Origin: Glacieibacterium frigidum
GTDB lineage: Bacteria; Pseudomonadota; Alphaproteobacteria; Sphingomonadales; Sphingomonadaceae
Assembly (NCBI RefSeq): GCF_007097155.1
Contig: NZ_VJWA01000001.1
Coordinates: forward strand, 1,831,501-1,895,500
Reading direction: 5' to 3'
DNA length: 64,000 nucleotides
The notes below the pieces were generated by a model that searched no databases, was not told the DNA's origin, and saw only the letters and a program-made list of their open reading frames with translations. The translations under genes were made by a program, and so were the position numbers. Below are positions 62,142-64,000 of the stretch, piece after piece; within the stretch, counting starts at the first letter, position 1, and each line of letters opens with the position of its first letter.

Positions 62142-62467
62142 TCGACCGGTTTAGCGGGCCAATGGTCCTTGTCGAACCCGCCGCGGGCGTCGAGGTCGGC
62201 GCCCGACAGCGGCAGCGAAAGCGCGCCGTCCTCGGGATCGACGGTGAAATCGCACCACGAGATCGCGTGCAGCGTCTCGCCGACGCCGAGCACGCCGCCG
62301 CGCGCCAGCACGACATAGGCGATCGCGCCTTGGCCCGCGGTCAGCATGATCTCGGCGATCTTGCCCAGAGTCTCGCCGTCCTTGCCCTTGACCGGACTTT
62401 CAAGGATCGCGCCGACGGCGATCAGTGTTGCCTGCGGGGCGTCGGCGACGGTCGCTTCGCTCGTCAT
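62138..62467 (-). CDS. PRC-barrel domain protein
   Basis: 109 residues with a PRC-barrel (AILESPVKGKDGETLGKIAE, GQGAIAYVVLARGGVLGVGE TLHAISW). These beta-barrels bind rRNA-processing or photosynthetic partners; stand-alone forms are frequent in stress regulons. It overlaps both neighbours by 4 nt. Confidence 0.9.
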   Translation of the reverse strand: MTSEATVADAPQATLIAVGAILESPVKGKDGETLGKIAEIMLTAGQGAIAYVVLARGGVLGVGETLHAISWCDFTVDPEDGALSLPLSGADLDARGGFDKDHWPAKPVE

Positions 62468-62760
62468 GAGCGGCGGAACACGCGCGCGCTGGTCGCGGTC
62501 GCGGAGTCGGCGCCCTTTTCGTAGCGCGCGCGGATGCCGAGCCAGCGCCACACGCCGACGAGGTTGACGAACAGCAGGAAGACGTTCTGCCACAGCAGGT
62601 TCGGCTGGTCGGTCACCGCGCCGATGACGATCCAGCCGATCGACCCGACGCTGAACACGACGAAGCCCCAGCCGGTGATCTTCGTCCCCAGATTGGCGGC
62701 GACGAGGATCGCGGCGAGCGTCGTCGCGATCGGCGCGACCCAGTTTGCGGCGGTTTCCAT
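62464..62760 (-). CDS. Small membrane protein, first gene of EcfG-promoted operon
   Basis: 98 residues with three hydrophobic segments (about 5-25, 31-49, 54-75) and a basic C-terminus. GWGFVVFSVGSIGWIVIG and NLVGVWRWL resemble the small PnuC-like or 'nicotinamide riboside transporter-like' membrane family, but this is not certain. A perfect EcfG promoter ends 11 nt before its ATG. Confidence 0.7.
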   Translation of the reverse strand: METAANWVAPIATTLAAILVAANLGTKITGWGFVVFSVGSIGWIVIGAVTDQPNLLWQNVFLLFVNLVGVWRWLGIRARYEKGADSATATSARVFRRS

Positions 62761-62771
62761 TGCGTGCGCTG

Positions 62772-62796
62772 AACGGAGTGGTTCGAACGCGGTTCC
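62772..62796 (-). promoter_or_regulatory. EcfG-type general stress promoter before the membrane/PRC/RNA ligase operon
   Basis: On the minus strand GGAAC (62796-62792), a 16-nt spacer and CGTT (62775-62772) match the consensus exactly. The short distance to the ATG (11 nt) suggests a nearly leaderless transcript. Confidence 0.78.
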
Positions 62797-62839
62797 GCCG
62801 CCCTTCACGCGGCAAGCTGGCGCACGTATTGCGGCGGGC

Positions 62840-64000
62840 GTGACCCCCGCCCTTCCCGCTCCGCGCTGGCCCTGGGCCGTCGCCGCCGCGCTGCTGATCG
62901 CGCTCGCACTGATCACGCCGGTTAACCACGACGAGGACCAGTATCTCGCCGCCGCCAATCTGGTGTCGCGGGGGCTGCGGCCCTTCGGCGACTTCATGTA
63001 CCTGCAGACGCCCGTCCAGCCGTGGCTGCTCGCGCCGGTCGCGTGGCTTGCGGACGGGTGGAGCTTCATCGCGCTGCGGCTGGTCAGCGCAGTTGCCGGG
63101 CTCGGTACGCTGGCGCTGGTGTACGCAGCGCAGCGGCGGGCCGGGGTGACTCCAAGGCACGCACTGATCGCGACCGCGCTGTGCGGCAGTTGCGTGCCTT
63201 TCCTGTTCGGCATGAGCTTGGCGCGCAACGACGCGCTGCCCGCGTTGCTGCTGGCGGTCGCGCTGTGGGCGGCGGCGCGGGGGCGGACGCTCGACTGGGG
63301 GGTCGCGGGGCTGGCGCTCGGGTGTGCCGCAAGCATCAAGATTTCGTACGGGCTGCCGCTGGCGTTCGGCGGCTTCTGGCTGCTGTGGCAGGCGGTGCGC
63401 ACGCAGTCGGTGGCACCCATGCTGGCATGGGGGATCGGCGGGGTGATCGCCCTGCTGCCGACCGCGCTGACCTGGGCGGCGTACGCGCAAGCGTTCGAAT
63501 ACGGCGTCTTCCGCTATGCCGCGGAGGGCGCGAAGATCTGGTACGACCTCAACGGCATCGGCGACCGGCTGTCGCTGGCGGCGAAGCTGCGCGACACGGG
63601 GGTGGCGCTGGCGATAGGGCCGGCGCTGGTCGCGCTGATCGTTCTTCTCTTTCTTCGTCGGGATGACGGTAAAAAATACCGCGCCTTCGTCATCACCCTT
63701 CTCGTCGCCGGTGTCGTTGCCGCCATCCTCCCGACCCCGACCTACCGCCAGTACTTCCTGCCCGTACTGCCACCGCTGTTCGTTGCCCTCGGCCTCGCGA
63801 TGCCCCTCGGGCGCTGGCCGCTGCGGATCATGGCGGCGCTGGGTGTCGCGGCGGTCGCGGTCTATGCGGGGCTCGGCGTCGCCGACGCGGTCAGGCGCGG
63901 CCCGGCGGCGTGGTGCGTCACGAGCCAGGCGCACTGGATCGGGGCGCAGGCGGCGGGGCCGATCGTCACCTTCTCGCCGACCTATGTGGTCGACAGCGGC
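62840..64000 (+). CDS. GT39-like membrane glycosyltransferase (C-terminal part beyond window)
   Basis: At least 387 residues, open to the window end. The GTG at 62840 opens a frame with a first helix, then NHDEDQYLAAANLVSRGLRP, the periplasmic-loop acidic motif of GT-C enzymes such as ArnT/PMT that transfer sugars from polyprenyl phosphate. About eight further hydrophobic segments follow. The acceptor is unknown. It is divergent from the small-membrane-protein gene. Confidence 0.8.
   Translation, partial: MTPALPAPRWPWAVAAALLIALALITPVNHDEDQYLAAANLVSRGLRPFGDFMYLQTPVQPWLLAPVAWLADGWSFIALRLVSAVAGLGTLALVYAAQRRAGVTPRHALIATALCGSCVPFLFGMSLARNDALPALLLAVALWAAARGRTLDWGVAGLALGCAASIKISYGLPLAFGGFWLLWQAVRTQSVAPMLAWGIGGVIALLPTALTWAAYAQAFEYGVFRYAAEGAKIWYDLNGIGDRLSLAAKLRDTGVALAIGPALVALIVLLFLRRDDGKKYRAFVITLLVAGVVAAILPTPTYRQYFLPVLPPLFVALGLAMPLGRWPLRIMAALGVAAVAVYAGLGVADAVRRGPAAWCVTSQAHWIGAQAAGPIVTFSPTYVVDSG

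Overview
The window is a GC-rich, gene-dense alphaproteobacterial chromosome segment, most likely from a Sphingomonas-like member of the Sphingomonadaceae. Evidence for this is the MipZ division ATPase, the ruvC-ruvA-yebC neighbourhood, sites of the form GGAAC-N16-CGTT (the alphaproteobacterial general stress promoter, sigma EcfG) and GTTC-N7-GTTC (the alphaproteobacterial LexA box), the many 'ATGA/GTGA' stop-start overlaps, and several families of short intergenic palindromic repeats. No rRNA and no CRISPR array is visible. One tRNA (Met, CAT) is present.

Layout. 1-4.4 kb: fatty acid synthesis operon fabD-fabG-[DUF559 cassette]-acpP-fabF-mltG on the minus strand. 4.6-10.3 kb: a TPR exported protein, then a two-gene unit with a very large tubulin/FtsZ-like GTPase and a zinc ribbon-TM-PstS-like-OmpA protein. 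10.4-12.2 kb: rpsF-rpsR-rplI and DUF3297. 12.2-22.1 kb: small regulator/membrane pair, FNT channel, rarA, a DUF433/DUF5615 toxin-antitoxin pair, a patatin lipoprotein, crcB, an RluA-type pseudouridine synthase, PaiB-like, HAD, methylmalonyl-CoA epimerase, SDR. 22.1-25.8 kb: rpmF-plsX-fabH-ihfA-merR-parA operon. 26-36.3 kb: stress and catabolic enzymes, tRNA-Met, peptidases. 36.3-41.3 kb: mipZ-J-domain gene, then yebC-[DUF559 cassette]-ruvC-ruvA-FrhB-like. 41.5-44.4 kb: panC and an arsR-arsH-aqpS operon. 44.4-50.3 kb: accessory region with an SOS-box gene, phage-like DNA-binding genes, and a polymorphic HNH toxin followed by two candidate immunity genes. 50.4-52.3 kb: telA-xpaC. 52.4-64 kb: acyl-CoA ligase-like enzyme, ribosomal oxygenase-like protein, rRNA modification genes, guaB, and a stress-promoted operon that runs into metZ-apaG-lysR; a truncated membrane glycosyltransferase closes the window.

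Main points. (1) Two DUF559 nuclease-fold genes, 36 kb apart, each sit between inverted palindromic repeats inside otherwise conserved housekeeping operons (fabG|acpP and yebC|ruvC). The genes end inside the repeats, and the ruvC C-terminus and ribosome binding site are also repeat-derived. This looks like a small mobile cassette. (2) The tubulin-like GTPase and its transmembrane PBP-OmpA partner look like a trans-envelope machine. Its start codon and Shine-Dalgarno lie in an 11-bp inverted repeat. TelA and XpaC, families linked to envelope and tellurite stress, are encoded 41 kb away. (3) Three perfect and one near-perfect EcfG promoters mark probable general stress genes (FNT channel, DUF3775, a membrane/PRC-barrel/RNA-ligase operon, DUF2945). 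(4) A perfect LexA box lies 7 nt before an uncharacterised double-CxxC protein.
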